DNA from: Pistacia vera
Lineage: Eukaryota; Streptophyta; Magnoliopsida; Sapindales; Anacardiaceae
Direction: 5' to 3'
Assembly: GCF_008641045.1 (NCBI RefSeq)
Contig: NW_022196082.1
Location: forward strand, 372,001-436,000
DNA length: 64,000 nucleotides
Position 1 is the first letter of the stretch. Every line of letters starts with the position of its first letter. Of the stretch, positions 1-13,185 are shown in pieces. Under the pieces are notes generated by a model. The model made no database searches, was not told where the DNA came from, and saw only the letters and a program-made list of their open reading frames with translations. The position numbers and the translations under genes were made by a program.

Positions 1-1
1 A

Positions 2-2747
2 AAGCTGTACAATAACAGTTTCACCGGAAAGTTACCAGAAAATCTTGGAAGAAACTCCGATTTAACAAACTTCGATGTTTCAACTAATGATTTTACGGGT
101 GACTTACCTCGGTATCTCTGTTTCAGAAACAAGCTTCAATCCATTGTGATATTCAACAATCGGTTCTCAGGAAAAATTCCAGAATCCTACGGGGACTGCA
201 AAACGCTGACTTATCTGCGTTTTAGCAACAACCAACTCTCCGGTAAAATACCTACCAAGTTCTGGGGTCTCCCCGAAATGAAACGTTTTGAAATGTTTAA
301 TAACAGCTTTGAAGGTTCAATCTCTCCTTCAATTTCTGCGGCTCGCAAACTCCGTAGTATTAGCATCAAGGCTAACAACTTCAGCGGCGAAATTCCTTCA
401 GAAATATGCAGCTTGCATCAACTGCAAGTCATGGAATTTAATCAAAACCATCTCTTCGGTCCACTGCCTTCGTGTATAACCCAAATGAACAACTTACAGA
501 ATCTTAATTTGCAAGATAACAAATTCTCCGGGAAATTACCCAGGAAATTGAATTTGTTGACCGCTTTGACTGAGTTGAATCTGGCCATCAATCAGTTCAC
601 AGGTAATATTCCACCGGAGCTGGGAAATTCACCGGTGTTAACGTATTTGGATCTCTCCAATAATTTGTTGACAGGCAAAATCCCGGTGGAGTTAACCAAG
701 TTGCAGCTCGATCAGTTCAATATTTCAAATAACAGATTATCCGGTAAGGTGCCTTCAGGTTTCGATCGTCAGTTATATATTTCTAGTTTATTGGGTAACC
801 CAAATCTGTGCAGCCCGGGTTTAAAACCGCTCCATCCATGCCCCGGAACCGAACGGGGAATTCCGTACCTAGTTGCGATTGTTGCCATTTGTGCAATACT
901 TCTCCTCGGGTTTCTCTTTTGGTTCTTCAAAAACAAATCCAAATTTATTTCTAAACCCAAACGCCCGTGGAAAGTAACCACATATCAACGGGTCGGGTTC
1001 AGCGAAGAAGACATATGCTCCTACTTAAAAGAAGAGAACCTCATAGGGGAAGGCATCTCCGGTCGCGTCTATAGAGTGAAGCTCGAAACGGGTCAAACCG
1101 TGGCAGTTAAGAAACTTTGTGGAGGTTTCGGGAAACCCGAAACAGAGTCCTTTTTCAGTTCCGAAATTGAGACATTGGGTCGGATCCGCCATTCAAATAT
1201 TATAAAATTGTTAATGTGTTGCAGTGGTGAGGAGGGCAGAATTTTGGTGTATGAAGATATGCAAAACGGGAGTTTGGGTGACGTGTTGCACGGAGAGAAG
1301 GGTGGCGCATCTTTATTAGATTGGCCTGTTAGGTTCACGATAGCACTAGGCGCTGCTGCAGGGTTGGCATATTTGCATCACGACTGCGTGCCGGCTATCG
1401 TGCACAGGGATGTGAAGAGTAAGAATATATTGTTGGACGCTGACATGGTGCCACGAATCGCTGATTTTGGGCTGGCCAAGACGTTGCAAGGTGATGTGGC
1501 TGGGGGTGATGATGGCACATCGCGTATTGCTGGAAGTTATGGTTATATTGCGCCTGGTGAGTTCCGTTTTATTATCAGTGTCATGTGAGTATCACGATAT
1601 AGTTCATATAACATGATATTAAATTATGTGAGTCTTAATATGCATACTTTGTAATATATCACATTGGTTTATACAAACTCTCTTTATATAAAAGTTTGTA
1701 CAAATAATATTATCTTATCTATATACAGTATACACACACGCTAGATGAGATAAGATTATTTAATTTAAATCTTTTGACATATTATAAAATCAAATTAATT
1801 TATATAATCATATTCTAACTTTATTGTTTGGTAAAAAATATTTGGTATAAAGTTTTCGTAAGTATAATATTATTATATTAAAAATAGAATAATATTATAT
1901 TTGCAAACAATTAACACAAACTCTTTCGTATAAAATAATGTGTTAAAATATTATTAAATACATATTAAATGATAGTAAATAACATGACAATACAAAAACA
2001 CTATCACATCACTTTATATACAACATTTTATATAAACTTTTGTTATGTATAGTATTATTGTTAAAGATATTAAGATATAACTCAACAATTTGAGTCGGGT
2101 ACTTTAGTTTTTAAAATTATTTTTGAATCTCATATTAAACAACCAAATTAAACAATCCCATATAAGGTAAATGAAAAAAAACTTTTTTGTTTTCTTTTTG
2201 CCTTTTAATTATAAGGTTTCAAATACTTATTGTGCAATCTATCTATCTACTGTTGAAGACCATGGGTTTGGTAATTGGGCTCCAGATATGGGCCCATTGT
2301 TATCAACCTGATGCTTGAATTCCAATCCTGGAAGTCTTGATTGATTCTGAAATATAATTTGTGTGTTGAATTGTGACAGAGTATGCGTACACATCCAAAG
2401 TGACAGAGAAGAGCGATGTATACAGCTTTGGTGTAGTGTTGATGGAACTAATTACTGGTAAAAGGCCAAATGATCCTTTCTTTGGTGAGAATAAGGATAT
2501 AGTGACGTGGGTTACAGAGGCTGCTGTGTCATTTCCGGAAAGCGAAAGTGAGAATTGGTTGGGAGACTTGAGGCAAATTGTGGATCCAAAAATGAATCCA
2601 TCAAGCTCTGATTATGAAGAAATTGAGAAGGTTTTGAGGGTAGCTTTTTTGTGTACCTCAACATTTCCGAACAAGAGGCCTTCCATGAGAAAGGTAGTTG
2701 AATTGCTCAAGTTCAACCGAAAAAGATTGCAGCAGTTTGAAGTTTAA
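2..2747 (+). CDS. HSL2: LRR receptor-like kinase, HSL2-like, 3' part (5' truncated by window)
   Basis: Plasma-membrane receptor kinase of the HAESA/HSL family, which perceives IDA-type peptides in organ separation (family knowledge). The frame is open from base 2, so the signal peptide and first repeats lie outside. Exon 1 (2-1556) holds about ten LRRs, the closing Cys pair (NLCSPG...HPC, near 810-840), a transmembrane segment (about 865-930) and the kinase N-lobe with glycine loop GEGISG and VAVKK lysine. HRDVKSKN, DFGLAK and GSYGYIAP follow. The intron (1557-2379, GT-AG) splits the Glu codon of the APE motif, a position I recall as usual for this family. Exon 2 (2380-2747) supplies the C-lobe and ends in TAA. 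All catalytic residues look intact. HSL2 rather than HAE/HSL1 is judged from LRR and C-lobe wording, without an alignment. Confidence 0.88.
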
Positions 2748-4732
2748 CGTGAACGAAATCAACTGCATTGTCGTTTAATGTTAAATGCTGGATTTATGTA
2801 AAACTGAACATAAAAATAAGAGAGTTAAACATTTGGGCAAAAAAATAGTCAGCTATAATTATGATTATGATTATGATTACTTGGAGTGTGAAACAATTAT
2901 CTTCAACAAGAAAAAAGAAAAAGGAGAAGAGGTGAAGTGTCATGAGTGGTAGGTGCCATCACAAAGCTAGAATTTTTCATATCAACTCGTTGAAAAAAAA
3001 CTCTGGCAAGCCGAAGCATTGCAAATTGCATCCATGGGCATGGACATGGAGATGCTTTCCTTTCAGGTAGAAGGGCATATCCGTCACTTCGATCTACAAA
3101 TTTTCCCATAATAAGTTCTTTGCTTGTCGTGAAAGCTAATAATGAATGAATTCTGAGAATCTGAACAGATTGCAACCACCTTCCTAACCACTGATAAGAT
3201 AGACTAGGCATCTTCTTAAAAATATTGACCTGTAAAGGGAAGGCAAATTAAAAATAAATAAATAAAGACTGAAACTTTAATATTCATTGATAATATTTTT
3301 AATCAATACATTATAATTTCATGAAAAATAATAAAGAAATCATACTAATATGTTTTAACTCCTTTTATAATGGTAAATATTGAAACTTTAATATTTATGG
3401 ATAATATTTTTAATCAATACATTATAATTGCCCGAAAAATGACAAAGAGATTATACTAACATAGAGAAACCTATAAAAGTAGAATAAAATTTATTAGGTA
3501 ATAATTAATTTTACATATATCAAAATCTTAATTTATTAAGTTTGTATAAAATGTGTTTTACTTATTTATAATCTAAACCTAGACATGGGGCTCGCGCGTT
3601 ACGCGAATATGTTTATTCAATGTTTTTGAAATAGATTGTAAATAAATTTATTATAATAAAATAAATTAATTAGATTAAGACATAATAATTGTTAAATTAT
3701 ACAAATTTTAAAGTAAATATAAATTGTATATGTATAAAAAGTTGTGTTAAGATAAAATTAATAATTGTACTTGTATAATTATTAATATCAATTATAGGTA
3801 GATGTTATTAAATCATTCATCCACCTTGAGAAAATCACCTGAATATTATATAGTCTAATTATATTTTCAGGATCATCACCTTGTATAATTGATATTATTT
3901 TTGTAGATATGTCTTTGATATTCATTATCAGTATTTTATAGTGAATCGTGTATGATATTTAATATCACCTGAATATTATCAAGATCAACTATTTAAACTC
4001 AAAATTTATATTGACCTTCCGCAATTTATGTAACTTATATTTATTTTCAAGTTGCGTTGTGCGGTATGTTTATTATACTTATTTTTTTACATTATTATTG
4101 GTTTTTTTGCATTTTAAATATATATTTTCTATATTGAAGTTCATTTTATATTGAATAGATAATTAAAAAATAAATAAATAAAATATCCACAAATTGAACT
4201 CAAAGTTTATATCATCATGGTTCTTCTCAAATATGTTATTATTTGACATTTGTTACCAAAATTTAAAACTTTGTCAAGAAAAGCAAAAAAAATTTGCAAG
4301 ATAACACACTGGGTATTATTGATAAGTCTATAAATTAATCAAAGAAAGAGAAACCTTGTAGAAATATGTAAACTTTTAAGCAAGAGACTTGCAGAGCCAA
4401 AGGAAAAAATTGATTTTGATTGTTGAGAAGATAAAATGAATTATTTTTATTATTATTATTTTAGAAATAAAAAAAAAATTAAGAATGTTAAGAAAAGAAT
4501 TCACATAGAAAGCAACAACAACTCCAACAGTATAATCTGAAGGCAACTTAGTTGAAGTATTGAAGAAGCCATGAAGATAAAGGTCCTGTGACACAAATCC
4601 ATTTGCTGCAATTAGAATTGACCATCACCTATAGCAAAAAAAACATTTGATGATAGCATCATAAAGAAAGACGATAATTATAAAACCCACAAAACCTACA
4701 AATCAAACAACAAAATCAATCAAAAAATCAAC
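2748..4732. other. Intergenic, AT-rich; no gene seen
   Basis: The first ~140 bases are probably the 3' UTR of the receptor kinase. A short (GATTAT)n run lies near 2858-2880. Two near copies of an ~80-bp stretch (about 3268-3345 and 3377-3455, containing TTAATCAATACATTATAAT) form a diverged direct repeat. A CG-rich palindromic patch near 3588-3606 (GCTCGCGCGTTACGCG) stands out from the AT-rich background. No coding region can be supported. Confidence 0.6.
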
Positions 4733-5582
4733 AAAAAGAGATAGAACAAATATAATTAAAACTACATATCAATATTTGTATTCCTTTATCATCACTAAGA
4801 TTGAATTTGTTTTATGTGTATGATGATAAATTGCATGGTTCGGCAGCAGGTCTATAGTTATCCTAATTCATCATATAATATATCAAATTAAAGTCCTATC
4901 TTTTTAGTTTCCAAAGATTTAAACCGCTCATCAATTGGATTTTTATTAAGCAAGTTATGGCTAATTTACTACTAATTGTTTAGTGAAAATTAAGAAATAG
5001 GGAAAATCAAAATGTGTATAATGATAAAAAGGAATGGTTCGAAAGTGGGTCTAAAGTTATCCAAATTAAGCGTATAATATATAAAATTAAAGCTATGTTT
5101 GTCTAGTTTCTAAAGGTTCAAACCTCTCATAAATTTGATTTTATTAAGCACGTTATGGTCAATTTACTATTAACTATTCAGTGGAAACCGAAATGTGTGT
5201 GATGATAAAAAGAATGGTTTGTCAATGGAGATAAAGTTATCCAAATTAAGCATATAATATACAATATTAAATATCTGTCTGTATAGTTTCTAAATATTCA
5301 ACCCGCTCATCAATTGGATTTTTACATAGAAAGTTATGGTCAATTTACTATTGACTGTTCAGTGGAAACCGAAATGTGTATGATGATAAAATGAATTGTT
5401 TGAAAGTAGGGCTACAGTTATCCAAATTAAGCGTATAATATATCAAATTAAAGCTCTATATGTCTAGTTTCTAAAGATTTAAACCTCTCATCAATTGGAG
5501 TTTTATTGAGCAAATTATGGTCAATTTACTACTAATTATTCAGTGGAAATCTAAATATGTATGATGATAAAATAAATGGTTT
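4733..5582. repeat. Tandem repeat array A, ~180-bp unit (about 4 units)
   Basis: A marker ATGGTT that follows a GATAA-rich stretch recurs at 4835, 5034, 5214, 5395 (as ATTGTT) and 5576, giving spacings of 199, 180, 181 and 181. Each unit also contains TTATCCAAATTAAG, a TATAATATAT block, AGTTTCTAAA, CTCATCAATTGGA and a GTTATGGTCAATTTACTA block. The long first unit carries an extra ~18 bp (near 4985-5012, AAGAAATAGGG). The array is preceded by a unique leader (4741-4820) that is repeated before array B. Confidence 0.85.
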
Positions 5583-5700
5583 ACTAAAGCTAAATAGTTT
5601 AGCATCAAACATCAGCTGATATTTGTTAAATAAATGAAATTAGTTATATTATGCTACAAACTCTTTTCATGATATATGTATGTAACATAAAAGATATCAT

Positions 5701-6930
5701 CGAAAAAAGATAGAACAATTACAATTAAAACTACATATCAATATTTGTTTTCCTTTGTCATCACTAAAATTCAATTAGTTTTATGTGTGTGATAATAAAA
5801 TGAATGGTTTGGCCGCAGGTCTATAGTTATCCAAATTCTTCATATAATATATCAAATTCAATCTCTATCTTTCAAGTTTCCAAAGATTCAAACTACTCAT
5901 CAATTGGAATTTTATTGAATAAGTTATGGCCAATTTACTACTGATTGTTCAGTGAAAATTGAGAAATAGGGGAAACCAAAATGTGTGTGATGATAAAAGG
6001 AATGGTTTAGAAGTGAGGCTACATTTATCCAAATTAAGTGTATAATATATAAATTAAATCCCTATCTGTCTAGTTTCTAAAGATTCAAACCTCTCATCAA
6101 TTGGATTTTATTGAGCAAGTTATGGTCAACTTACTATTGATTATTTAGTGGAAACCGAAATGTGTGATAATAAAAGGAATGGTTCAGCAGTAGGGCTAAA
6201 GTTATCCAAATTAAGCATGTAATATACCAAATTAAAGCCCTGTATGTATAGTTTCTAAATATTCAAACCTCTCATCAATTGGAGTTTTTATTGAGAGTGT
6301 TATGGTTAATTTACTACTGACTGTTCAATAGAAACTGAAATGTGTGTGATAATAAAAGAAATGGTTCGGAAGTGGGGCTAAAGTTATCCAAATTAAGAGT
6401 ATAATATATAAAATTAAAGCTCTATCTGTCTATTTTTCAATTATTCAAACCTCTCATCAATTAGATATTTATTGAGTAAGTTATGACTAATTTACTACTG
6501 ACTATTCAATAGAAATCGAGAAACAGGAGAAACCAAAATGTGTGTGATGATAAAAGGAATGGTTCGGAAGTGGGGCTACACTTATCCAAATTAAGCGTAT
6601 AATATATCAAATTAAATCCCTATTTATCTAGTTTCTAAATATTTAAACATCTCATCAATTGGATTTTTATTGAGCAAGTTATGGTTAATTTACTACTAAC
6701 TGTTCAGTGAAAGCCGAAATGTATGTGATGATGAAAGGAATGGTTTGGCAGTGGGGGCTACAGTTATCCAAATTAAACGTATAATATATCAAATTAAAGC
6801 TCTGTCTGTTTAGTTTCTAAATATTCAATCCTATCATCAATTGGATTTTTATTAAGTAAGTTATGGTCAATTTACTATTGATTATTTAGTGGAAACTGAA
6901 ATGTGTGTGATAATAAAATGAATGGTTTAC
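5701..6930. repeat. Tandem repeat array B, ~180-bp unit (about 6 units)
   Basis: Same unit as array A, with marker ATGGTT at 5804, 6002, 6179, 6361, 6559, 6740 and 6922 (spacings 198, 177, 182, 198, 181, 182). The leader (AACTACATATCAATATTTGT) matches that of array A, so leader plus repeats seem to have been duplicated as a block. Long units (198) recur every third unit, giving a long-short-short order. No coding frame is conserved. Confidence 0.85.
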
Positions 6931-7789
6931 TTAACCCAAATTTAAGGGATTATCATGTTAGGACTGATAAGAAATATTTTAAATAACACCTATTAATTGG
7001 AAAACGGAATCAGCCAAAATTAATTCATTTAACATATATACTCGCACATCAACAAAACATAAACAATAAATCATTCATATAACAAATTAAAATACACAAA
7101 TTTTTTTACAGAAAACATATTCAACACAATTGAACTGTTTCTACTGATATAGATATGACACATACTCACAGTTCGGCTGACAATAGGATCATCCTCGATT
7201 TGATCTTAGTAAAGTACATGCACATTTCCTTGAAAACAAACATAACAAAATTTAATCGATCTTCATGTTAAGATTTGTTAAGGAACAATTATTCATTCGT
7301 ATAACAACTGTTACTTGAAAACGAAATCAACAAAAATTAATTAATCTTTATATTAAAATTGTTAAGGAATACACTTACCGTTAGGCGGGACTAACACAAT
7401 TAATCATTCAAATAGATTGACCGAACAAAAATAATTATTCAATCAAATAATAACTGTTAAAATAGTTAGGAGATATATTTACAATTTCATATCAAACTAG
7501 TTAGAAGATATGCTTACAGTTTAGAAGAACGAATCAAAATAACAACTCATTTGACAATGTTAATAGGACATCCTACCTTTATTCCATGCCAATTCATGAA
7601 TCTTTGACCTGTAAACAACAACAAAAACATAAATAAATAAAAAATCATCGATTAATAAAATCACAAAGAACATAAGTATTATTAACACAAACTTACATGA
7701 CCTATAAACAATTAACAAAAGACTAAACGTATTGTTGACACCAACTAATATATTGCGAGAATACACAACTTAACATACACTCTTTTTAT
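6931..7789. other. Intergenic, AT-rich; no gene seen
   Basis: AT-rich sequence with short recurring phrases such as ATTAATTAATC and CATTCATATAAC. Short frames exist but show no domain and no splice context, and I see no clear element ends. Confidence 0.5.
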
Positions 7790-8250
7790 AACCCCTTATT
7801 TAGACCTTTCGAATGTCAACACAATTAAATACGAATTGAATACGAAGAAAGGTTTGCAATGTCAATACAATGCACCTATATAATTATTAGTAAACAAGTA
7901 TACTTTTACTACCAATGCAATGCACCTATGTAATTCAATCTTTATGTCTATTTATTTAGACTTTGGAATTCTAATGCAACAATTAATATTGTCTCCATCA
8001 TCACCAATAAAACTCAACCACATGACAATCACAAATCCAAGGTATCCTTATGGTTAGACCTTTAGAATACCAATGCAATGCACCTGTATAATTAGTATTA
8101 TTATTAATTATTAATACAACAATGCAATGCACCTATGTAATCCAATCTTTATGCCTATTTATTTAGACTTTGGAATACGAATGCAGCAATTAACATTGTC
8201 TACATCATCACCAATAAAATTCAACCACATGATAATTACAAATATAAAGT
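7790..8250. repeat. Diverged ~205-bp direct repeat (CAATGCAATGCACCTATGTAAT family)
   Basis: The block CCAATGCAATGCACCTATGT followed by CAATCTTTATG and TTATTTAGACTTTGGAAT occurs near 7915 and again near 8117. A companion block starting TTAGACCTTTAGAATACC lies near 8053. A further copy resumes after the inserted solo LTR at about 10790-10845, and more distant pieces continue to 11232 and from 12992 to about 13110. This repeat is the host sequence for two insertions. Confidence 0.7.
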
Positions 8251-10784
8251 GTAAAACCCCCCTCCAGTCAGGTATCCTCTGAATATCCCTCAATGAGAAT
8301 CCTGAGGATACATGTCTGGAGAACGAGTTGTATTTAGAAAAAATCTGTGCAAGGATAATAATAATAATATCCAAAACATGCATATAAAATGTCACGCAGG
8401 ATCCAAACTTATAATTTACAAACTTTAAGAAATTATACAATCAAAACATATTTAGAGGGTGGAAGCTTCCAAAGGTATTTCACAAATATTTATCATTTAC
8501 ATTATTTACGTCAAGATAAAACATCGAGATGACAATAATTCATCTCCCCTCACGTGTAGTCCCACTGTCTCTAGCATCCCTCGCTTCTAGTCTACCTGCA
8601 AAACAATCAACAATGAAAGGGTGAGCGCTAATCGCTCAGTAAGGAATGATCCGTTTCATTCTTAATGTACTATTTGATCTTTATTTAAACATATTTATTA
8701 ACACATCACTTATCTTTTACATCTAGGGATACTTCCCCTTTTATTATTAATTCATATGCTTTTCATCATTTTATCTCATGGCTAGGTAAACATCAATGTG
8801 TACACATACAAATAAGTATGTAAACATAGTACACACACGTCACATGTCGTGACATAACATCTAAAATCATCTAACATGAGTATAAATCATCTCATGATGT
8901 AAATAACATCATAACTCATGTAATGCAACTAAATGCATATGAAACATTTAACGTCTAGCCGATCGGACCTTTCTTAGCATCTTAAGCACTTCATATCATC
9001 TAGCCTCAAATTTCATCTAGAGCTCATATCATCGGGAGGCGTGCTTACGCGTTATTTAGCATCTAAAGCATATATTCATCTTTCCTCAACCGATATACGA
9101 GGATATGCTTACGCGTTTTCCATCATGTCTATATGCATCTCTATCATGTCTATTTGCATCTCTAACATCTTATGGCATGTAAATACATATTTTGGTGAGC
9201 TTAATACTTTTAATTCATCTATGGATTATCAATCCATTTACATTACCTCTTGCTCACATACATCATCTTAAAACATGTATTACATTGCATCTTCATGCCA
9301 TTTCATAACATTAATCATGCATTGACATCATGACCATGTATATCTTTCAAAGATCATCTAACTAATGGGTAAACATTAGTACATGGCATAATTACAATAA
9401 TACATTAATAATCAATTCATAATCATAAGAATTGATTATGTTAAATCTTAAACTTTAATAACCAGTTTATGCTTCAGGCCATTTTCCATCCTTTTCTCAA
9501 ACGAATTGGCTCTTGGCATAAACATAAAAGTTATAGGTCTGTGTCTTAGCTTTCTAATGCTTCAAGAATCATCTCATTTCGATTTTTATAACTCAAGTTA
9601 TGGTCGAAATACAGAAGCAGGGTTAACAAAACCCCTAAGCCCATTAAATCCGAATTTTCATATTAACTATGCCACATCAATTCCTATTGACATTAACCAA
9701 TAGGTTAACTTATGGATCAAATAAACCTCCCCTTAATAGTCTTTAACATCTTAAAGGAAGTGTAAAATCTCATTCCCATAATCATCCATTATTGCTATAA
9801 CATTGTAAGCTAATGCAAACAACACATCAACACTTCTAATAGCAACCATTCAACACCATGTGGCCTCCAATACTACAATTTTTGCCACAATCAGTATCCA
9901 CACTTCATTTTCTTCAATCAAACATAACAACTCATAAAACATAAAGAGCAATAACTTCATGTATAATGAATTCAAGGCAATAAGTAGAATAAATGAGTTC
10001 AACTACACTTGCCATCAACTAATTCTATGCCTTAAAGCCTTAATTTAAGGTTTCATAAAAATCTACAAACCCTAGCATAAACCCTAAAGTCATGGGAGGT
10101 TCTTCCTTACCTTTTTAAAGACTTCCTCCAACAAATCCTTTGCCTTTGACTTCTTTTACACCTTAATCCTACATATATAACATTATACCTCAACATCTAC
10201 TTCAAATCTTCAAATCACATCAAAACTAAAGTTTTTAATCCTTACCTTAAACCCTTCTAATTGAAGATCCAAGGCTCCTATCTTGTTCTCCTTGAAAAAT
10301 TATGCAAAACTCCTTGAAAACCTAGAGAAAGAAAGCTTGTTTCATGGAAGATTTGAGAGAAAATGGAAGAAATGTTGAAGAAAGGCTCTCTCCTTTGGCT
10401 TGAACGAATTTCATCTCATTTATAGGAAAATATTTCATTTATTTTCCAAAATTATGCAATTGGCCCAATTATTTTAATTGTATAACTCATAAGTCCTTAA
10501 TTCTTCATATAAGGGCATTTTGGTCATTTCACACTAGACATAATTATTACTTAATTAATGCCATTAAATGCAATGAAGCCTACTCATCCTTGACTTTTTC
10601 AATGCTTATCCATAGGCAAAATAACCATTTTGCCCCTAAGCCTCTCTATGGATAATTGATTCATACCGTTCCAAATGAATTGACTATTTTGCCCTTAGTT
10701 AGATTTTATGCTTTTTAACATAAAATTAACATCTAAAGGACTATTTTGAGTTAGGAACATACCTTTGATATCTTGGGTATTACA
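8251..10784 (-). mobile_element. Solo LTR, Ty3-gypsy Tekay/Del-like
   Basis: Begins TGTAAAACCC and ends GGGTATTACA, so TG...CA with short inverted ends. It is flanked by a perfect 5-bp duplication TAAAG (8246-8250 and 10785-10789). Read on the minus strand, a TATA-like CCTATAAATGAG lies near 10417-10428, and a stretch resembling the 3' end of long Tekay LTRs, ending TTTTGCAG, is found near 8597-8640. No primer-binding site or coding follows at either side, so this is one LTR left after recombination. An uninterrupted copy of the target repeat at about 8030-8060 confirms the boundary. Confidence 0.75.
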
Positions 10785-10789
10785 TAAAG

Positions 10790-11232
10790 TGTCATTATGG
10801 TTAGACCTTTAGAATGTCAATGCAATGTACCTATATAATTAAAATTGTTCCAATTTTTTTAATTAATTAATAATTATAGATGGAGTAATAAATACCAATC
10901 CAATGTGTCAAGATAGAGCAATTTGATTGACTTGTCAATCCAATATGTCAAAATGGAGCAATTCTAGAGCTTCCAAAATGTGTCACATAGCGAACAATCC
11001 GCATCGGTATTCATGGCGAACAACTAGCATGGGTATTCATGAATCTTAGAGCTAAAAATATTTCATTAAACCACGCATCCAACGTGGCAAGAGAGAGCAA
11101 TTCTAGAGCTCCAAAATAAAACAATTTTAGAGCTAAAAAAAAAAAAAAAAAAAGTGTCTAACGTGTCACTCAAATAGGTATGCTTTTACCTTTGGATTTG
11201 GAATACAAATTCAGCAATTAATATCTCTCTAC
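10790..11232. repeat. Continuation of the local repeat, with poly-A run
   Basis: Resumes the repeat broken by the solo LTR (CATTATGGTTAGACC, CAATGCAATGTACCTATATA). It includes two copies of a block with GAACAA and GCATCGGTATTCATG or GCATGGGTATTCATG (near 11000-11040), and an A-run at about 11138-11154. The related sequence after the hAT insertion (12992-13105) repeats AAATGTGTCACATGGCGAAC. Confidence 0.6.
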
Positions 11233-12983
11233 TAGGGTTGCAAACGAACTGAACAGTTCGCGAACGTTCGTTATTCATTCGATTATTGTTCGATAATGTT
11301 CACGAACAGTTCGATATTCGTTCGATAATATGTTCGATCGAGTTTGAACAGGGGTTGTTCATTCGATTATGTTCGCGAACACTATACATTTGACTGATCC
11401 ATCTGTTCGTGAACAATCGTTCGATTGTTCATTCGTTTATGTTCGAAAAACATGTTATGCATTATTATAATTTAATTTTTTTTTTTTTTTTTATATTATG
11501 TTTGATTTAGTTTGGATGAATTTTTTTTGATGGTAATCAATAATAAAATATTATGATACTTTTGTTTTTCTTATATATATATAATATGTTTGGATTTTTT
11601 TTTTTTTCCAAATGTCATTAATAATTAAATATATAAGTATATGGCATTTTAATTAAAAAGTAATAAATTATTATGATACATAGCATGACAAATTTAATAA
11701 CATAATAGATTATATAATCAATTGATATATAATATAGTAAATCTAATAACATAATAGCTTCATATTTTTCTAAATGTAATCAATAATTAAATATTATAGG
11801 ATAACATTTCAATTAATAAATAATAAATATAGTATGATAAATTGATAAACATAACATATTGTATAATCAAGTAATGTATAGCATAACAAATTTAATAATA
11901 TAATAGCTTAATTAAACCTAAATTAATCACACATTTGTATTGATCATATATTACAATAAACCCTCATACCACTATGAATTTATAGGTGTTGATACAAAAT
12001 ATACATGTAGACAGTAATGATAATATATATATATTATATTAATCACACATATGTATTGATCATATATTACAATAGACTTTCATTCCACTATAAATTTATG
12101 GGTGTTGATACAAAATATATATGTAAACATTTAAAATATTTAGGTATTTACAAATTAATCACACGTATGTATTAATTATATATTACAATAGACTTTCATT
12201 CCACTATAAATTTATGGGTGTTGATACAAAATATATATGTAAACATTTAAAATATTTATGATAATTTATGTAATGATAATAAATATATGATAATCTATAA
12301 TTTTGGTAATTTCATAACATATTAAACATATTTAATTTATGATTAATATATGTATAATAATAATTTTGTACATACTATATAGTGGCATGTTCACTCCTTG
12401 GAATCATTTTGGTTGTGCTGTAATGTCTATGCAAAATGCAAATTCCTTTTGTTTGTGTCATGTTTGATATGAAACTAAATTTGTTTTGAACGATTTATTA
12501 TTCTGTTTAATTTATTTTGAAGTTTTATTATTTATGGTTGTTATTTATTTTAATTTACTGAGTTTTTATTGATTTATTTAAAATATAAATATAGATAGAG
12601 AGTTGGTTTATTTTCAAATGTTGAATTAAATGGGTATGAATTATAAATTGTTGCATATTTGTTTTTCGGGCATGAATTGGAAAGTTGGTGTATATTTTTT
12701 ATTCGAACATGTATTCGAACGAGTTATTCGAACAGGTATTTACAATTTATCAAACGAGTTATTCGAACAGATATTTACAAATTATCGAACGAGTTATTCG
12801 AACAGGTATTTATGAGTTAGTCGAACGAACACGAACGAGCTTTTTGTTAATCGAATGAACACGAAGACACATCTTGTGTTCGTTCGAACACGAACACAAA
12901 CACAAACACGAACAATCGAACATGCTTATCGAACGATTTTCGAACGGGCCTATTCGTTCATGTTCGGTTCAATTGCAGGCCTA
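11233..12983. mobile_element. Non-autonomous hAT transposon
   Basis: Flanked by a perfect 8-bp duplication CTCTCTAC (11225-11232 and 12984-12991), the signature of hAT elements. Terminal inverted repeats: left TAGGGTTGCAAACGAACTGA, right (reverse complement) TAGGCCTGCAATTGAACCGA. Both subterminal regions are crowded with TTCGAAC/GTTCGAT motifs on either strand (11255-11455 and 12700-12975), the usual transposase-binding arrangement. The interior is AT-rich and non-coding, with a three-copy ~120-bp tandem repeat. It inserted into the local repeat: the joined flanks give the ATTGTCTACATCATCACC-type phrase seen intact at 8190-8215. Confidence 0.85.
11922..12270. repeat. Three-copy ~120-bp tandem repeat inside the hAT
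   Basis: The block ATTAATCACACATTTGTATT...ATATATTACAATA...CACTATAAATTTATGGGTGTTGATACAAAATATA occurs three times (starting near 11923, 12038 and 12153). The second and third copies are nearly identical and the first is more diverged. Confidence 0.8.
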
Positions 12984-13185
12984 CTCTCTACAACATCACC
13001 AATAAAATTCAATCATATGGCAACCACAAATCCTATGGGTCAAAATAGAACAATTCTATGAGTTCCAAAATGTGTCACATGGCGAACAACCACATGGGTA
13101 TTCAGCTTTATATATATATAGATTTCGTTTAGCTTGTTTTTAGGCTTAATTATTGAATTAAATTATTAAATTTGTATATTTTAGC

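Noticed and set aside
2903..3211. Minus-strand 102-codon frame downstream of the receptor kinase, preceded by a TTTACAG acceptor-like site
   Set aside because: No domain recognised, no partner exons seen, and codon use does not stand out. It could be a worn exon but cannot be supported.
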